From Marivita sp041725935 (lineage in GTDB: Bacteria; Pseudomonadota; Alphaproteobacteria; Rhodobacterales; Rhodobacteraceae): a stretch of 64,000 nucleotides of DNA. The translations under genes were made by a program, and so were the position numbers. Position 1 is the first letter of the stretch; each line of letters starts with the position of its first letter. Below are positions 51,059 to 60,340 of the stretch, in pieces. The notes under the pieces were generated by a model. It was not told the origin of the DNA. It did no database searches and saw only the letters and a list, made by a program, of their open reading frames with translations. The stretch spans positions 291,734-355,733 of the forward strand of contig JBGRQD010000003.1 of the NCBI GenBank assembly GCA_041725935.1, written 5' to 3'.

Positions 51059-51397
51059 TTAGCCCGACAGCCCGTCTTCATCCAGCAAGTGCCGCCCGGA
51101 ACGGTCCTCGACCTCGATCACCCAGAGATCACTGTCAAAGCTGCGCTGCCGGGCGATGCTGGCGTCGACATCCGGTTCGGTGCCATCGGCCAGAACCTGC
51201 CAGTTGCGGTCGCCACTCATCAGGTCGTATTGGCGCATGAACGCCTTGGCCTGACCGTCAAGCGTGTTGAGCTTGACCAATACGGCCCCGGCGGTGTCAT
51301 CACCATGAGAGGTCACAAAGGCCGGAATATCGAACAGCGACAGGCGGCGCAGATAGGCCTGCACCCAGAACCCGCTGGCCAGCCGTGCCTCAGCCAT
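51059..51397 (-). CDS. DUF1491-family protein
   Basis: The 112 residues match DUF1491, a small alphaproteobacterial family of unknown function usually found between era and recO. Family regions are LASGFWVQAYLRRLSLFDIPA, GDDTAGAVLVKLNTLDG and the C-terminal LWVIEVEDRSGRHLLDE. It overlaps the era stop by eight bases, so it is translationally linked. Confidence 0.9.
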   Translation of the reverse strand: MAEARLASGFWVQAYLRRLSLFDIPAFVTSHGDDTAGAVLVKLNTLDGQAKAFMRQYDLMSGDRNWQVLADGTEPDVDASIARQRSFDSDLWVIEVEDRSGRHLLDEDGLSG

Positions 51398-52298
51398 TGC
51401 CGTCCTTGAAATCGAGACCCATCTCGGAATAGCGCTCGGCCTCGTCGAGCCATTTCTCTCGGACCTTCACCTGCATGAACAGGTGGATGCGACGGCCAAG
51501 GAACTCTTCAAGCTCCTCGCGCGCGGCCTTGCTGATCGCCTTGATGGTCTCGCCCTTGTTGCCCAGCACGATGCCCTTGTGACCATCGCGTATGACATAG
51601 ATGATCTGGTCGATCCGGGCTGAACCGTCTTCGCGCTCTTCCCAGTGCTCGGTCTCGACCGTCAGCTGATAGGGCAATTCCTGATGCAGACGCAGGGTCA
51701 GCTTTTCGCGGGTCATTTCCGCGGCGATCATACGCAGGGGAAGATCCGCGATCTGGTCTTCGGGGTAAAGCCACGGGCTTTCGGGAAGTTCGCCCGCCAG
51801 CCATGAGCGCAGGGCTTTCACGCCATGTCCCTTTTCGGCCGAGATCAGGAAAGTCTCGGTAAAGGGAAACTTTTCGTTCATCTGCTGCGTCAGCGCCAAG
51901 AGTTTTGGCGCTTCGACGCGGTCGATCTTGTTGATGGCCAACGCAACCGGGCGTTTGCCCACCACTTCGCCAAGGTTTTCAAGGATCGCCTCGACCCCTT
52001 CGGTGATGCCGCGATGCGCTTCGATCAGCAGCACAACGATATCGGCATCCGACGCGCCCGACCACGCGGCGGCAACCATCGCGCGGTCCAGACGACGGCG
52101 CGGCTTGAAGAGGCCCGGCGTGTCCACCAGAACGATCTGCGCATCACCTTCCATGGCAACGCCCCGAATACGCGCGCGGGTGGTCTGCACCTTGTGGGTC
52201 ACGATCGACACTTTCGCGCCGACCATCTGATTGGTCAGCGTGGATTTGCCCGCATTGGGCTCTCCGATCAGGGCGACGAAACCGGCGCGGGTGGTCAT
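51390..52298 (-). CDS. era: GTPase Era
   Basis: A 302-residue ribosome-assembly GTPase. The G domain has G1 GEPNAGKST at 10-18, G3 DTPGLF, G4 NKID and G5 SAEKGHG. The C-terminal KH domain (IRDGHKGIVLGNKGETIKAI) binds the 3' end of 16S rRNA. ATG at 52298 gives the canonical MTTRAGFVALIGE. A 28-base gap and a DMT transporter gene separate it from rnc, its usual neighbour. Confidence 0.96.
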   Translation of the reverse strand: MTTRAGFVALIGEPNAGKSTLTNQMVGAKVSIVTHKVQTTRARIRGVAMEGDAQIVLVDTPGLFKPRRRLDRAMVAAAWSGASDADIVVLLIEAHRGITEGVEAILENLGEVVGKRPVALAINKIDRVEAPKLLALTQQMNEKFPFTETFLISAEKGHGVKALRSWLAGELPESPWLYPEDQIADLPLRMIAAEMTREKLTLRLHQELPYQLTVETEHWEEREDGSARIDQIIYVIRDGHKGIVLGNKGETIKAISKAAREELEEFLGRRIHLFMQVKVREKWLDEAERYSEMGLDFKDGNG

Positions 52299-52326
52299 AG
52301 CAACATCCATCTCCAGAAGTCCGGCG

Positions 52327-53226
52327 TCATACGCCAGATCGCGGTACAGAACCAGCCCCGACTTTGCGCCCGCTGCGCACAAGGGTGTAAACGCCGCTGC
52401 CGACGATCAGCGTGGCGCCGATCAGGGTCAGCGCGTCGGGGCGTTCCCCGAACACGAAATAGGCGAAGACCAGCGCGATCAAGAGGCGCGAATACCGGAA
52501 CGGCGCCACCACCGACACCTCGCCGGTGCGCATCGCCTTGGTCAGCGCGCTATAGCCCACCAGCCCGGCCAGCCCGGTGCCCATCAGCAGTGTCAGCGCA
52601 GGCAGGCTAGGGGCTGACATCGGCGCTGTTTCGAACAGGGTGATCACGCATCCGGCGATAAAGACCATCAGAAAACCGAGGATGCCCAGTTGTGTCGCCG
52701 AGACCTCGGGCGGGCTGGCGCGGGTCATCAGGTCACGTCCGGCAAATCCGATCATGCCCAGCACCGCAAAGATCGCTGTCGCATCAAACCCCGACGGTGT
52801 TGGGCGCAGGATCAGGATGACACCGGCAAAGCCCACGGACATCGCCGCCCAACGGCGCAGCCCCACCTGTTCCTTGAGTACCAGCGCGGCCCCCAGCGTT
52901 ACGACCAGGGGTGCCGCTTGCAGGATCGCCGAGGTGGTGGACAGGGGTGCAAAGGCCAGTGCGAGGGCAAAGAACAGCCGCCCGAGGATCTCGAAGGCCG
53001 AGCGGATGAGCAGCGGTCCCTCGATATAGGCGTGACTGACCAACGGTTCCCTGCGCCAGAGCGCGTAGAGCACGAAAAAGCCTGTCCCGAACACACCGAA
53101 CAGCATTGTTCCCACACCGGCAGACACATCACCCGTGCCGGTGGCCGCCTTGAAGAAGGCGTCTTCGATGGCAAAGCCCAGCATGGCCAGCACCATGAAC
53201 AGGCTGCCGCGCAGGTTGTCGGTCAA
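52327..53226 (-). CDS. DMT-superfamily (EamA) transporter between rnc and era
   Basis: The 299 residues have ten membrane segments and two EamA repeats (LRGSLFMVLAMLGFAIEDAF, then LGILGFLMVFIAG). The S-adenosylmethionine-type or RarD-like identity cannot be decided. Its start overlaps the rnc stop by four bases. Its presence splits the conserved rnc-era pair. Confidence 0.88.
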   Translation of the reverse strand: MTDNLRGSLFMVLAMLGFAIEDAFFKAATGTGDVSAGVGTMLFGVFGTGFFVLYALWRREPLVSHAYIEGPLLIRSAFEILGRLFFALALAFAPLSTTSAILQAAPLVVTLGAALVLKEQVGLRRWAAMSVGFAGVILILRPTPSGFDATAIFAVLGMIGFAGRDLMTRASPPEVSATQLGILGFLMVFIAGCVITLFETAPMSAPSLPALTLLMGTGLAGLVGYSALTKAMRTGEVSVVAPFRYSRLLIALVFAYFVFGERPDALTLIGATLIVGSGVYTLVRSGRKVGAGSVPRSGV

Positions 53227-53912
53227 GACCCGCTCTTTTCTATGGTGGCCAGAAGCGTTTTCGCCGCCGCCTGTTCGGCCAGCCGTTTCGATCCGGCCTT
53301 GGCCTTGGCGCTTTGTCCGTCCGCAAGTTTCACTTCGATCACGAAAACGGGGGCATGGTCCGGCCCGTCACGGGACAGCTCGACATAGCTGGGCGGTGGC
53401 ATGGCACGGGCCTGTGCCCATTCCTGCAACGCGGTCTTTGCATCGCGCGCATCGTCCTCGACCGACCCGATCCGCTGGCCCCAAAGCCGCAGCACCAGCG
53501 TCTTGGCCGCATCGAACCCCGCATCCAGATACACGGCGGCAATCACCGCTTCCATGGCGTCACCCAGAAGCGCCTGCTTGCGCCGGCCCCCGGACAGCAT
53601 TTCCGACCGCCCCAGTTTCAACGCCGCTCCAAGGTCGATCTCGCGGGCGACATCCGCGCAGGATTCCTTGCGCACCAGCGCGTTGAAGCGCGGGGCAAGC
53701 TGGCCTTCGGTCGCGCCTGTGTCGCTGGCCAAAAGTGCTTCGGCCATGACAAGGCCAAGGACCCGGTCGCCCAGAAATTCCAGCCGCTGGTTGTCTTCGC
53801 GATTGGCCCCGGCGCGCGACGAATGGGTCACGGCGCGCACGAGCAACTCGGGGCGTTCGAACCGATGCCCCAAACGCTCAGACAGCGCCTGAAGGTCAGC
53901 CGAGAGTTTCAC
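53223..53912 (-). CDS. rnc: Ribonuclease III
   Basis: The 229 residues form a complete RNase III. The nuclease signature is NQRLEFLGDRVLGLVM near residue 40, with catalytic Glu and Asp and the second acidic site LGDAMEAVIAAVYLD. The C-terminal double-strand RNA-binding domain is KTALQEWAQARAMPPPSYVE, ending KRLAEQAAAKTLLA. The enzyme processes rRNA and structured mRNAs. It overlaps lepB by one base. Confidence 0.96.
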   Translation of the reverse strand: MKLSADLQALSERLGHRFERPELLVRAVTHSSRAGANREDNQRLEFLGDRVLGLVMAEALLASDTGATEGQLAPRFNALVRKESCADVAREIDLGAALKLGRSEMLSGGRRKQALLGDAMEAVIAAVYLDAGFDAAKTLVLRLWGQRIGSVEDDARDAKTALQEWAQARAMPPPSYVELSRDGPDHAPVFVIEVKLADGQSAKAKAGSKRLAEQAAAKTLLATIEKSGS

Positions 53913-54748
53913 TATTCGATCTTCTCGAAAAAGCGGTCACCGCGCCATGTCCAGAAGAACAGCATGGAATTCCCGGCGGACGAGAACACAACCCGGTTGG
54001 CCTTGCCGATCAGGTTCTCGAAGGGAACAAAGCCCACACCACCGGCGACGCTGGGCACGCGGCTGTCCGAGGAATTGTCGCGGTTGTCACCCATCATGAA
54101 GTAATGGCCTTCGGGCACATTGTAGACAGGAGTGTTGTCCGATCCCTGGGTGCCGATGTTAAGAATCGAATGCGTCCGGCCATTCGGCAGCGTTTCCGCA
54201 AAGCGTTCCTTGATGCAGGTGCCGCCGGTGCCAACCGGGCCGTTGGCGCAGCGTGGGCGCAGCCCTTGCGGGCCCTGCGGTGCAGCGTCCTCCACGAACT
54301 CCGGTTGCTGGTCCAGCTCGACCGGCGTGCCGTTGATATGCAGCACGCCGCGGATCATCTGGATCTGGTCGCCGGGCATGCCGATCACCCGCTTGATGAA
54401 ATCGCGCCCGGTCACAGGGTGCCGGAACACCGCGACATCGCCGCGATCCGGTTCAGAACCGAACAGACGGCTGTTGTCGCCATCGGCCCATCCGCACAGG
54501 TCCCGCGCATCGACGTCGACGCCGAAGGCCGGCAGGTAAAGCGACGGGCAGGAGGCATAGGAATAGCCGTAGGACATCTTGTTGACGAACAGGAAATCCC
54601 CGATCAAGAGCGTGTCCTTCATTGATCCGGAGGGAATCCAGAAGGGCTGGAAAAACAGGGTCCGGAACACGCCTGCGATCAGCAGCGCGTAGACGATGGT
54701 TTTGATCGTCTCGACGATCCCGCCGCTCTTCGTGGGTTCAGACGCCAT
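53912..54748 (-). CDS. lepB: Signal peptidase I
   Basis: A 278-residue type I signal peptidase with an N-terminal membrane segment (about 12-32). The catalytic Ser lies in PSGSMKDTLLIGDFLFVNK and the Lys in RDFIKRVIGMPGDQIQM, and box E is YFMMGDNRDNSSDSR. It removes signal peptides at the outer face of the inner membrane. Two Cys pairs (ASCPSLY, DLCGWAD; PRCANG, GTCIKER) could form periplasmic disulfides. Confidence 0.95.
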   Translation of the reverse strand: MASEPTKSGGIVETIKTIVYALLIAGVFRTLFFQPFWIPSGSMKDTLLIGDFLFVNKMSYGYSYASCPSLYLPAFGVDVDARDLCGWADGDNSRLFGSEPDRGDVAVFRHPVTGRDFIKRVIGMPGDQIQMIRGVLHINGTPVELDQQPEFVEDAAPQGPQGLRPRCANGPVGTGGTCIKERFAETLPNGRTHSILNIGTQGSDNTPVYNVPEGHYFMMGDNRDNSSDSRVPSVAGGVGFVPFENLIGKANRVVFSSAGNSMLFFWTWRGDRFFEKIE

Positions 54749-54819
54749 GTTCCTGCCTCTTGCTCGAATGTCCCGCGCTTCATGAGCGGGGGCGCAGCGG
54801 GTGTCAAGCCAAGCGGGCG

Positions 54820-55218
54820 TTACTTGGGTCGCGCCTCGATGAGCACAGTGGCCTGTGCCCAGGGGTGATCGTCGGTCAGGGTGACGTGGATGATCGCTTC
54901 GTGCCCTGCGGGGGTGAGTTCATCGAGGCGTCGTTTCGCCCAGCCCGTGACCACCATCACAGGTTGGCCGGTGTGTAGGTTTCGCACCGACATGTCCTTC
55001 CAGGCGATCCCCATGCGCAGCCCGGTGCCAAGCGCCTTTGAACAGGCCTCCTTGGCGGCCCAGCGTTTGGCATAGGTCCCCGGCGTATCAAGGCGGCGTT
55101 CGGCCTTGCGCTGTTCGGTCTCGGTGAAGACGCGGTTGCGAAACCGGTCGCCGAACCGCTCGAGCGTGGCGGCGATGCGGTCGATATTGGCCAGATCCGT
55201 TCCGATCCCGATGATCAT
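54820..55218 (-). CDS. acpS: Holo-[acyl-carrier-protein] synthase
   Basis: A 132-residue AcpS-type phosphopantetheinyl transferase. The metal site is Asp8 in IGIGTDLANIDRI and Glu in AAKEACSKALGTG; FTETEQRKAERR is the loop between them. It activates acyl carrier protein. It overlaps the membrane hydrolase gene by four bases and lies 71 bases before lepB, the usual pdxJ-acpS-lepB-rnc order with one insertion. Confidence 0.95.
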   Translation of the reverse strand: MIIGIGTDLANIDRIAATLERFGDRFRNRVFTETEQRKAERRLDTPGTYAKRWAAKEACSKALGTGLRMGIAWKDMSVRNLHTGQPVMVVTGWAKRRLDELTPAGHEAIIHVTLTDDHPWAQATVLIEARPK

Positions 55219-56699
55219 GCGTCACCTCCGGTCGGGGCGAACATGGGAAAGCTCACGCCAAGCGCCCAGGCGAGTATGATGCCAAGGGCGATACCCGCGA
55301 CCAGCGGCCCGGCGCGTTTGCCAAAGGCCCGGCCCATTGCGCCGTGGATGAAGAAAAACAGAACGATTACCGGCGCAATGATCAGCAAAAAGAACAATCC
55401 CTCGAGATCCAGCGCCACGGCGATGCCAAGCGACACCAGCAAAGCCAACCGCGCCGCAATGCGCCGCCAGATCGACGCTTTCCAGACCAGCTGCGCATCC
55501 GCCACCATGAAGGGGATCGCCCCGATCACAAGCGCCGCGATGATAGGCAGCCGTTCCGCGATGGGAAAGAAATTCGCGCCGTAACGGTCCAGCGCAAAGC
55601 CGAACACGCCGATCCCCCAGGCGAGCAGCGCCAGAAGGGCAATGGCGAAGGGGCCAAATCCGGCCCACCCAAGGGCAAGTGGCCCCCACAGCCAGCGCTG
55701 CATCATCAGGCCAAGAAGGCCGAACACGCCGAGATGGATGGCAAGGTAATCCGCCACCAGCACGGGAAGAACGCCAAAATCCAGCGGCAGCGCGATGAAC
55801 GGCGTGACCAGCGCAGGCACGGCCAGTGTGGCGGCAAAGCGCGCGGTGCCGGGTTGGTGGTTGGGGGGCAGATCCACCTTTGGCACCACTATCCGCGCCA
55901 CAGCGCCGGCCAGAACGGTGATCGCTGCCATCAGCGCCAGAAACGCCCAGCCAGTGGGTGGAGCTGAGACAATTTCGTCACGGTCATAGGCGCGGTTGAG
56001 CCAGTCCAACGCGGCCTCGCGCCCCGGACGGGAGTGCAGAATTGCAACATGTTCGGTCCAAGGCGCGACGATGGCGGAGCGGATCACGTCGCCCTGTTGC
56101 ACGATCTCCCCTTCCTGCGCGTCGGGAGTGACCATCTGAACGGCATCGACCCCGAAGTCCCGCAGATGCGGTTCCCACTGACCGGCGATCAGCAGCATGT
56201 CCTCGGGCTGTTCAGGTGTCACCGCCTGCGAGAAGGCCGACAGCAGGACAAGCGGTCCGGTCTCGGATTCGACGGCCACGCGGATCAGCACATCTGTCGC
56301 CATCGAATGGCCCAACAGCGCCACGGGCGTGCCGTCTGCCACGTCGTCGATGACCGCCCGCGTCTGGTCGATCAGCAACCGGGTTGTGCCTTCGATCCGG
56401 GTCACATCGCCCGACATCGGCTCCGGGTGCGCGCCATGCCCTTCGAAATCGAACATATGCACCCGGTAGCCTGCCTGCGCGAGGATCAGGCCGTAGCCCT
56501 GCATCATCTCGCGCGAGCCCGCAAAGCCATGCGCAATGACCACGTTTGGCCCGTTCGCACTGTCTTGGGCAAGGGTGGTGACCGGCGTCTGGCCGACGAA
56601 GCGGTCGGTGAACGTCACGCCGGAACGTGCCGTTTCCAGGACGTAAATCGCGATACCGGCGATCAGGATCGCCAGAAAGGTCAGGACCGGGCGCGTCAT
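55215..56699 (-). CDS. Alpha/beta-hydrolase fused to a polytopic membrane domain
   Basis: The 494 residues start with a signal-anchor (about 5-22), then an alpha/beta-hydrolase domain with oxyanion loop VIAHGFAGSREMMQGYG, nucleophile Ser in LLGHSMATDVLIR and a likely catalytic His in APWTEHVAILHS. After residue 240 about nine membrane segments follow. The hydrolase would face the periplasm if the anchor is a simple type II signal. I know no characterised protein of this layout; substrate and function are unknown. It sits between pdxJ and acpS, which are normally adjacent. Confidence 0.75.
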   Translation of the reverse strand: MTRPVLTFLAILIAGIAIYVLETARSGVTFTDRFVGQTPVTTLAQDSANGPNVVIAHGFAGSREMMQGYGLILAQAGYRVHMFDFEGHGAHPEPMSGDVTRIEGTTRLLIDQTRAVIDDVADGTPVALLGHSMATDVLIRVAVESETGPLVLLSAFSQAVTPEQPEDMLLIAGQWEPHLRDFGVDAVQMVTPDAQEGEIVQQGDVIRSAIVAPWTEHVAILHSRPGREAALDWLNRAYDRDEIVSAPPTGWAFLALMAAITVLAGAVARIVVPKVDLPPNHQPGTARFAATLAVPALVTPFIALPLDFGVLPVLVADYLAIHLGVFGLLGLMMQRWLWGPLALGWAGFGPFAIALLALLAWGIGVFGFALDRYGANFFPIAERLPIIAALVIGAIPFMVADAQLVWKASIWRRIAARLALLVSLGIAVALDLEGLFFLLIIAPVIVLFFFIHGAMGRAFGKRAGPLVAGIALGIILAWALGVSFPMFAPTGGDA

Positions 56700-56708
56700 C
56701 GGTTTGCG

Positions 56709-57461
56709 TCAGGCCCGCGCGGCATCCATGAGGCGACGCATTTCGGCAATCGCCGGGCTTAACCCCCGGAACACCGATTCCCCGATCAGAAAATGCCCGA
56801 TGTTCAACTCGACCACCTCGGGGAAGGCGGCAACCGGGGCGACGGTCTCGTAGTTCAGGCCGTGACCGGCATGCACTTCGAGGCCCAGCGAATGAGCATA
56901 GGCGGACATCTCGCGCATCATCTTCAACTCGCGGTCGCGCGTTTCGATGTCGCCCTCGGCATGGGCATCGCAATAGGCGCCGGTGTGCAGTTCGATGACC
57001 TGCGCGCCGATGCGGTGCGCCGCGGTGATCTGGCGTTCATCGGCACCGATGAAGATCGACACCCGGCAGCCCGCCTCGCGCAGCGGCGCGATGAAACCCG
57101 CCAGCTTGTTCTCCTCGCGCGCGACCTCGAGCCCGCCTTCGGTGGTGCGTTCCTCGCGTTTTTCGGGGACAATGCACACGGCATGGGGTTTGTGGCGCAG
57201 CGCGATCTTCTGCATCTCGTCAGTCGCGGCCATCTCGAAATTCAGCGGCACGCGCAGGGCATCCATGAGACGGTCGATATCGCTGTCGATGATGTGGCGG
57301 CGGTCTTCGCGCAGATGCGCGGTGATGCCGTCGGCGCCGGCCTCTTCGGCAAGCTGGGCTGCGCGCACCGGATCGGGAAGATCTCCTCCGCGCGCATTGC
57401 GCAGGGTGGCCACGTGGTCGATATTCACACCGAGCCGCAAGCGGCCTGCATAGTCAGTCAT
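56709..57461 (-). CDS. pdxJ: Pyridoxine 5'-phosphate synthase
   Basis: The 250 residues form a complete PdxJ TIM barrel, which joins deoxyxylulose phosphate and 3-amino-1-hydroxyacetone phosphate to give vitamin B6. Family regions are LGVNIDHVATLRNARGG, GADGITAHLREDRRHI with active-site His, VCIVPEKREERTTEGGL and VHAGHGLNYETV. ATG at 57461 gives MTDYAGRLRLGVNIDH; an ATG four codons earlier is possible. Confidence 0.96.
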   Translation of the reverse strand: MTDYAGRLRLGVNIDHVATLRNARGGDLPDPVRAAQLAEEAGADGITAHLREDRRHIIDSDIDRLMDALRVPLNFEMAATDEMQKIALRHKPHAVCIVPEKREERTTEGGLEVAREENKLAGFIAPLREAGCRVSIFIGADERQITAAHRIGAQVIELHTGAYCDAHAEGDIETRDRELKMMREMSAYAHSLGLEVHAGHGLNYETVAPVAAFPEVVELNIGHFLIGESVFRGLSPAIAEMRRLMDAARA

Positions 57462-57488
57462 GTCTGCCTCCATCCATTGCGGCTGAAC

Positions 57489-58142
57489 CTAGTCCGCCGC
57501 CTGACCGTCGTCAGCCTGTTTCTTCTTTTTCTTCAAAGAGGCCAGTTTCGCCTTGAGCGCGCCCTTGCGGCGGTTCTGGTAGGCGCGGATCAAGGGCACG
57601 GACAGGTAGTAGGCGATCAGGCCACAGATGATGCCGGGAAGAATGCCGCCGACCAGCCAAGGAAAGAACACCTCGTCATAAAAGAGATGCAGACCTTCCC
57701 AGTTTGCAGTGGCGTCGGTGAAGATGGCCTTGAAATTGCGCCACAGGTCTTCTCCGGCCTTGGCGAACTTGTAGCCGATGCTGCCATGTGCATGCCGGAT
57801 TTCGCCGAGCCCGAGGAGCCAGTAGCCCGTTTGCAACGACGCCACGCTGATCGGAACATAGGTCAGTGGGTTGCCGAAAAACGTCGACAACAGCGCGGCC
57901 AGGATGTTCCCGCGCATCACCCAGGCGATGATGCCCGCGGTCAGGAAGTGCAGGCCGTAGAACGGAGTGAACGTCGTCAACACGCCGGCAAAGATGCCGC
58001 GCGCAATCCGTTCCGGAGGGTCGGGGAGGCGATTCAGACGGTGCTGGACATAGCGTGCCGCACGCGTCCAGCCGCCGCGCGGCCAAAGTGCCTCGCGGAG
58101 CGTGATCAGGATCGATCGCCTGTCCCGCCGTTTGAATACCAA
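57489..58142 (-). CDS. DUF2062-domain membrane protein
   Basis: The 217 residues match DUF2062. Two to three membrane segments lie around the conserved PERIARGIFAGVLTTFTPFYG, GIIAWVMRGNILAALLSTFFG and NPLTYVPISVASLQTGYWLLG; another segment is near residue 165. The C-terminus is a short Lys-rich tail. Its function is unknown; it lies in the rpoZ-spoT to pdxJ series, where it is typical for Rhodobacteraceae. Confidence 0.88.
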   Translation of the reverse strand: MVFKRRDRRSILITLREALWPRGGWTRAARYVQHRLNRLPDPPERIARGIFAGVLTTFTPFYGLHFLTAGIIAWVMRGNILAALLSTFFGNPLTYVPISVASLQTGYWLLGLGEIRHAHGSIGYKFAKAGEDLWRNFKAIFTDATANWEGLHLFYDEVFFPWLVGGILPGIICGLIAYYLSVPLIRAYQNRRKGALKAKLASLKKKKKQADDGQAAD

Positions 58143-58162
58143 CTCGCGTCCCTTCGATCTTT

Positions 58163-60301
58163 TTACTCGGCCGCAGCCGCTTGCATCGACAATGCAGGAT
58201 CGCGCCGACGTACCACGGAGGCAACATCGCTTTCCGCTTCGAGTGCAGACATGACCGCGTGAAGATGATTTGCATCACTCAGGTCGATGTCTAGAAGCAG
58301 TTTGTAAAAGTCAGGTTTGCGGTCCACAAAAATCAGATCAGAGATATTGGCCTTTTTTTCCCCGATCAATGTGCAAATCCGCCCCAGTACGCCCGCGTCG
58401 TTGCCAATCGTCAACTCTAGGGAAACGGCATAGACCGGCGCGTGGTTCCCGTCTGCCCAGTGCAGATCGAGCCACCGCGACGGTTGGTCCTCATAGGCGG
58501 CGAGCGCGCCGCAATCGATCGTATGGACGATTACACCCTTGCCGCGCTGCACGATGCCGACGATCCGTTCACCCGGGAGCGGCTGACAGCACGGGGCGCG
58601 ATCGAACCCTTGCCGCTTGTCGAGCCCGATGACCGCGCTTTGCAGTTCGATGAAATCTGACGGTTCCGGTGCGAGATCGGGATAGACGGCAGCAACGACG
58701 TCGCGCGCCGACATTTCCGCGCTTCCCAAACGGGCCAGCAGTTCCTGCGCGTCTGAAATCCGCAGGTTGCGGGCGGCCATTTCGAGCACCTTGTCGCTGG
58801 CCTTTTTGCCGACATTTTCAAAGGCGGAACGGGCCAGTTCGCGGCCAAGCTGCGCAAACCGTTCGCGCCCTGCCTCGCGCAATTCGCGGCGAATGGCCGA
58901 CTTGGCCTTGCCGGTCGTGGCGATATCCAGCCAAGTCGCCTGCGGGGTCTGACCCTCGGCGGTGACAATATCGACCGATTGACCGTTCTTCAGGCGGGTC
59001 CAGAGCGGCACACGGAGGCCATCGACCTTTGCGCCGACGCAGCCCGACCCGATGCGCGTGTGGATGGCATAGGCAAAGTCCAGCGGTGTCGCACCACGCG
59101 GCAGTTTCACCACATCGCCCTTGGGGGTGAAGCAGAACACCTTGTCGGGATACATCTCGAGCTTGACCGCTTCGAGGAAATCCTCGTGGTCGTCTTCGCC
59201 GACGAATTGTTCGGTCAGAGAAGCGACCCATTTGGCTGGATCGACCGCAAAAGGGTTCTCGCTGCGCACGCCGTCGCGATAGGACCAGTGCGCGGCCACG
59301 CCGGTTTCAGCCACGTCATGCATCTGACGGGTGCGGATCTGCACCTCTACGCGCTTGCCGTCACGGCCCGACACCGTGGTGTGGATCGACCGGTAGCCGT
59401 TGGATTTGGGTTCGCTGATGTAATCCTTGAACCGCCCCGGAATCGCGCGCCACCGCTGGTGAATGACGCCCAGAGTGGCATAGCAATCGGCCTTGGAGCG
59501 CGTGATGATCCGGAATCCGTAAATGTCGGAAAGACGGGAAAACCCGATCTCTTTTTCCTGCATCTTGCGCCAGATTGAAAAAGGTTTCTTGGCGCGGCCA
59601 AAAACCTCGGTCTCGAGCCCGGCCTTTGCCAACTCGTGCCGCATGTCACCGGTGATCCTGTGGATCACGTCGCCGGTTTCCTTTTGCAGGGTGATGAATC
59701 GGCGGATGATGCTAGCCCGGCCTTCGGGATTGAGGACGCGGAAGGCCAGATCCTCAAGCTCTTCGCGCATCCATTGCATGCCCATGCGCCCTGCCAGAGG
59801 CGCATAGATGTCCATGGTCTCGCGCGCTTTCTGAACCTGCTTTTCAGGCTTCATCGCCTTGATCGTGCGCATGTTATGCAGACGGTCGGCGAGTTTCACG
59901 AGGATAACCCGCAGGTCCTTGGACATGGCCATGAAAAGCTTGCGGAAATTCTCGGCCTGCTTGGTCTCGGAGCTGGACAGCTGGAGATTGGTCAACTTGG
60001 TGACGCCATCGACCAGCATCGCGACTTCGTTGCCAAAGCGCGACGCCACCTCGGCATAGGTGGATTTGGTGTCTTCGATGGTGTCGTGCAACAAAGCGGT
60101 GATGATGGTGGCATCGTCAAGCTGCTGCTCTGTCAGGATGGCGGCAACGGCGACAGGATGCGAGAAATAGGGCTCTCCGGAATGCCGGAATTGGCCCTCG
60201 TGCATCGCGCGGCCATACTCATAGGCCGCGCGGATCAACGCTTCATTTGTCTTGGGGTTGTAGTTGCGCACCAGCGCAACAAGGTCGTCAGCCGCGATCA
60301 T
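58163..60301 (-). CDS. spoT: Bifunctional (p)ppGpp synthetase/hydrolase (RSH)
   Basis: The 712 residues have the full RelA/SpoT architecture. The HD hydrolase domain has the metal ligands in HSGEPYFSHPVAVAAIL, ALLHDTIED and LVKLADRLHNMRTI; the synthetase has KSNGYRSIHTTV and YGFRIITRSKADC. A TGS domain (VFCFTPKGDVVKLPRGATP), a helical/CC region and a C-terminal ACT domain follow. Both catalytic halves look intact, so it should both make and degrade (p)ppGpp. ATG at 60301 has GAGG six bases upstream; an in-frame GTG at 60316 is less likely. Confidence 0.95.
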   Translation of the reverse strand: MIAADDLVALVRNYNPKTNEALIRAAYEYGRAMHEGQFRHSGEPYFSHPVAVAAILTEQQLDDATIITALLHDTIEDTKSTYAEVASRFGNEVAMLVDGVTKLTNLQLSSSETKQAENFRKLFMAMSKDLRVILVKLADRLHNMRTIKAMKPEKQVQKARETMDIYAPLAGRMGMQWMREELEDLAFRVLNPEGRASIIRRFITLQKETGDVIHRITGDMRHELAKAGLETEVFGRAKKPFSIWRKMQEKEIGFSRLSDIYGFRIITRSKADCYATLGVIHQRWRAIPGRFKDYISEPKSNGYRSIHTTVSGRDGKRVEVQIRTRQMHDVAETGVAAHWSYRDGVRSENPFAVDPAKWVASLTEQFVGEDDHEDFLEAVKLEMYPDKVFCFTPKGDVVKLPRGATPLDFAYAIHTRIGSGCVGAKVDGLRVPLWTRLKNGQSVDIVTAEGQTPQATWLDIATTGKAKSAIRRELREAGRERFAQLGRELARSAFENVGKKASDKVLEMAARNLRISDAQELLARLGSAEMSARDVVAAVYPDLAPEPSDFIELQSAVIGLDKRQGFDRAPCCQPLPGERIVGIVQRGKGVIVHTIDCGALAAYEDQPSRWLDLHWADGNHAPVYAVSLELTIGNDAGVLGRICTLIGEKKANISDLIFVDRKPDFYKLLLDIDLSDANHLHAVMSALEAESDVASVVRRRDPALSMQAAAAE

Positions 60302-60340
60302 CGGCGCCTCATTCACATGCGGCCCGCATCGCAGCGCGCC

